From contig JAGGWI010000192.1 of assembly GCA_021157505.1 (NCBI GenBank), positions 1 through 15,053 of the forward strand: a stretch of DNA of 15,053 bases. Direction: 5' to 3'. Origin of the DNA: Desulfuromusa sp. GTDB taxonomy: Bacteria > Desulfobacterota > Desulfuromonadia > Desulfuromonadales > Geopsychrobacteraceae. Under the pieces are notes generated by a model. That model saw only the letters and a list, made by a program, of their open reading frames with translations, ran no database searches and was not told the DNA's origin. The first letter of the stretch is position 1. Each line of letters opens with the position of its first letter. Of this stretch, positions 14,969 through 15,053 are shown piece after piece. The translations under genes and the position numbers were made by a program.

Positions 14969-15053
14969 ATGAGAATTTCAAAATTTCTGATCGCGACAGC
15001 CGTGTTCGCTATGAGCGTCGTAGGGACGACCAGCGCTTTAGCAGAAGATCTCA
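14969..15053 (+). CDS. Secreted protein, probably ABC-transporter solute-binding protein (5' end only)
   Basis: Only 28 codons are in the window. They encode a clear Sec signal peptide: basic MRISK, a hydrophobic core FLIATAVFAMSVVG, and a signal-peptidase-I site ALA before EDL. The ribosome-binding site GGGAGGA (14958-14964) is strong. A secreted protein divergent in composition from the upstream block, preceded by a LacI-type operator and a LacI-family gene, is most often a periplasmic sugar-binding protein of an ABC importer. That identity is inference, as the mature sequence is cut off. Confidence 0.7.
   Translation, partial: MRISKFLIATAVFAMSVVGTTSALAEDL

Overview
The window reads as a chromosomal segment of a Desulfuromonadales/Geobacterales-type bacterium. 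This is inferred from gene content and order: a type IV pilus cluster pilMNOPQ runs into aroB, a TPR protein, a Roadblock/LC7 protein, aroQ, an M24 peptidase, accB, accC and a futalosine-pathway mqnA. The last 1.3 kb looks different in base composition and codon use and is probably foreign. All supported genes lie on the + strand and are tightly packed. I see no tRNA, rRNA, CRISPR array, insertion sequence or transposase.

Layout. (1) 2-349: 3' end of a prepilin peptidase gene. (2) 350-808: a near-consensus sigma-70 promoter and a 65-residue XRE-type DNA-binding protein. (3) 809-5756: pilM, pilN, pilO, pilP and pilQ, with ATGA overlaps at pilM/pilN and pilO/pilP, ending in a strong intrinsic terminator. 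(4) 5822-9650: aroB, TPR protein, Roadblock protein, aroQ and a GTG-started M24 peptidase, with 8-bp overlaps at two junctions. (5) 9672-11556: accB and accC, closed by a 15-bp-stem hairpin. (6) 11627-13504: mqnA and yicC, then an intrinsic terminator. (7) 13749-end: a LacI-family regulator and the first codons of a secreted protein, probably an ABC-transporter solute-binding protein. An 11-bp identical word (17-bp sites, 15/17 alike) recurs upstream of both, at promoter positions; this is the likely operator.

How the genes work together. PilM sits on the cytoplasmic face and binds the N-terminus of PilN. PilN and PilO form the inner-membrane alignment complex, and PilP links it to the PilQ outer-membrane secretin. 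The upstream peptidase would mature the pilins. AroB and AroQ supply shikimate-pathway flux to chorismate, which MqnA withdraws into menaquinone synthesis. AccB and AccC carry out the biotin carboxylase half of acetyl-CoA carboxylase. The TPR/Roadblock pair is the least understood part of the conserved block. The LacI/solute-binding cassette appears to be a self-regulated nutrient-uptake locus inserted after yicC.

I did not find a clearly undescribed system. The best leads are the LacI operator pair at the compositional boundary, the TPR-Roadblock pair beside the pilus genes, and two terminators that nearly touch the next start codon.
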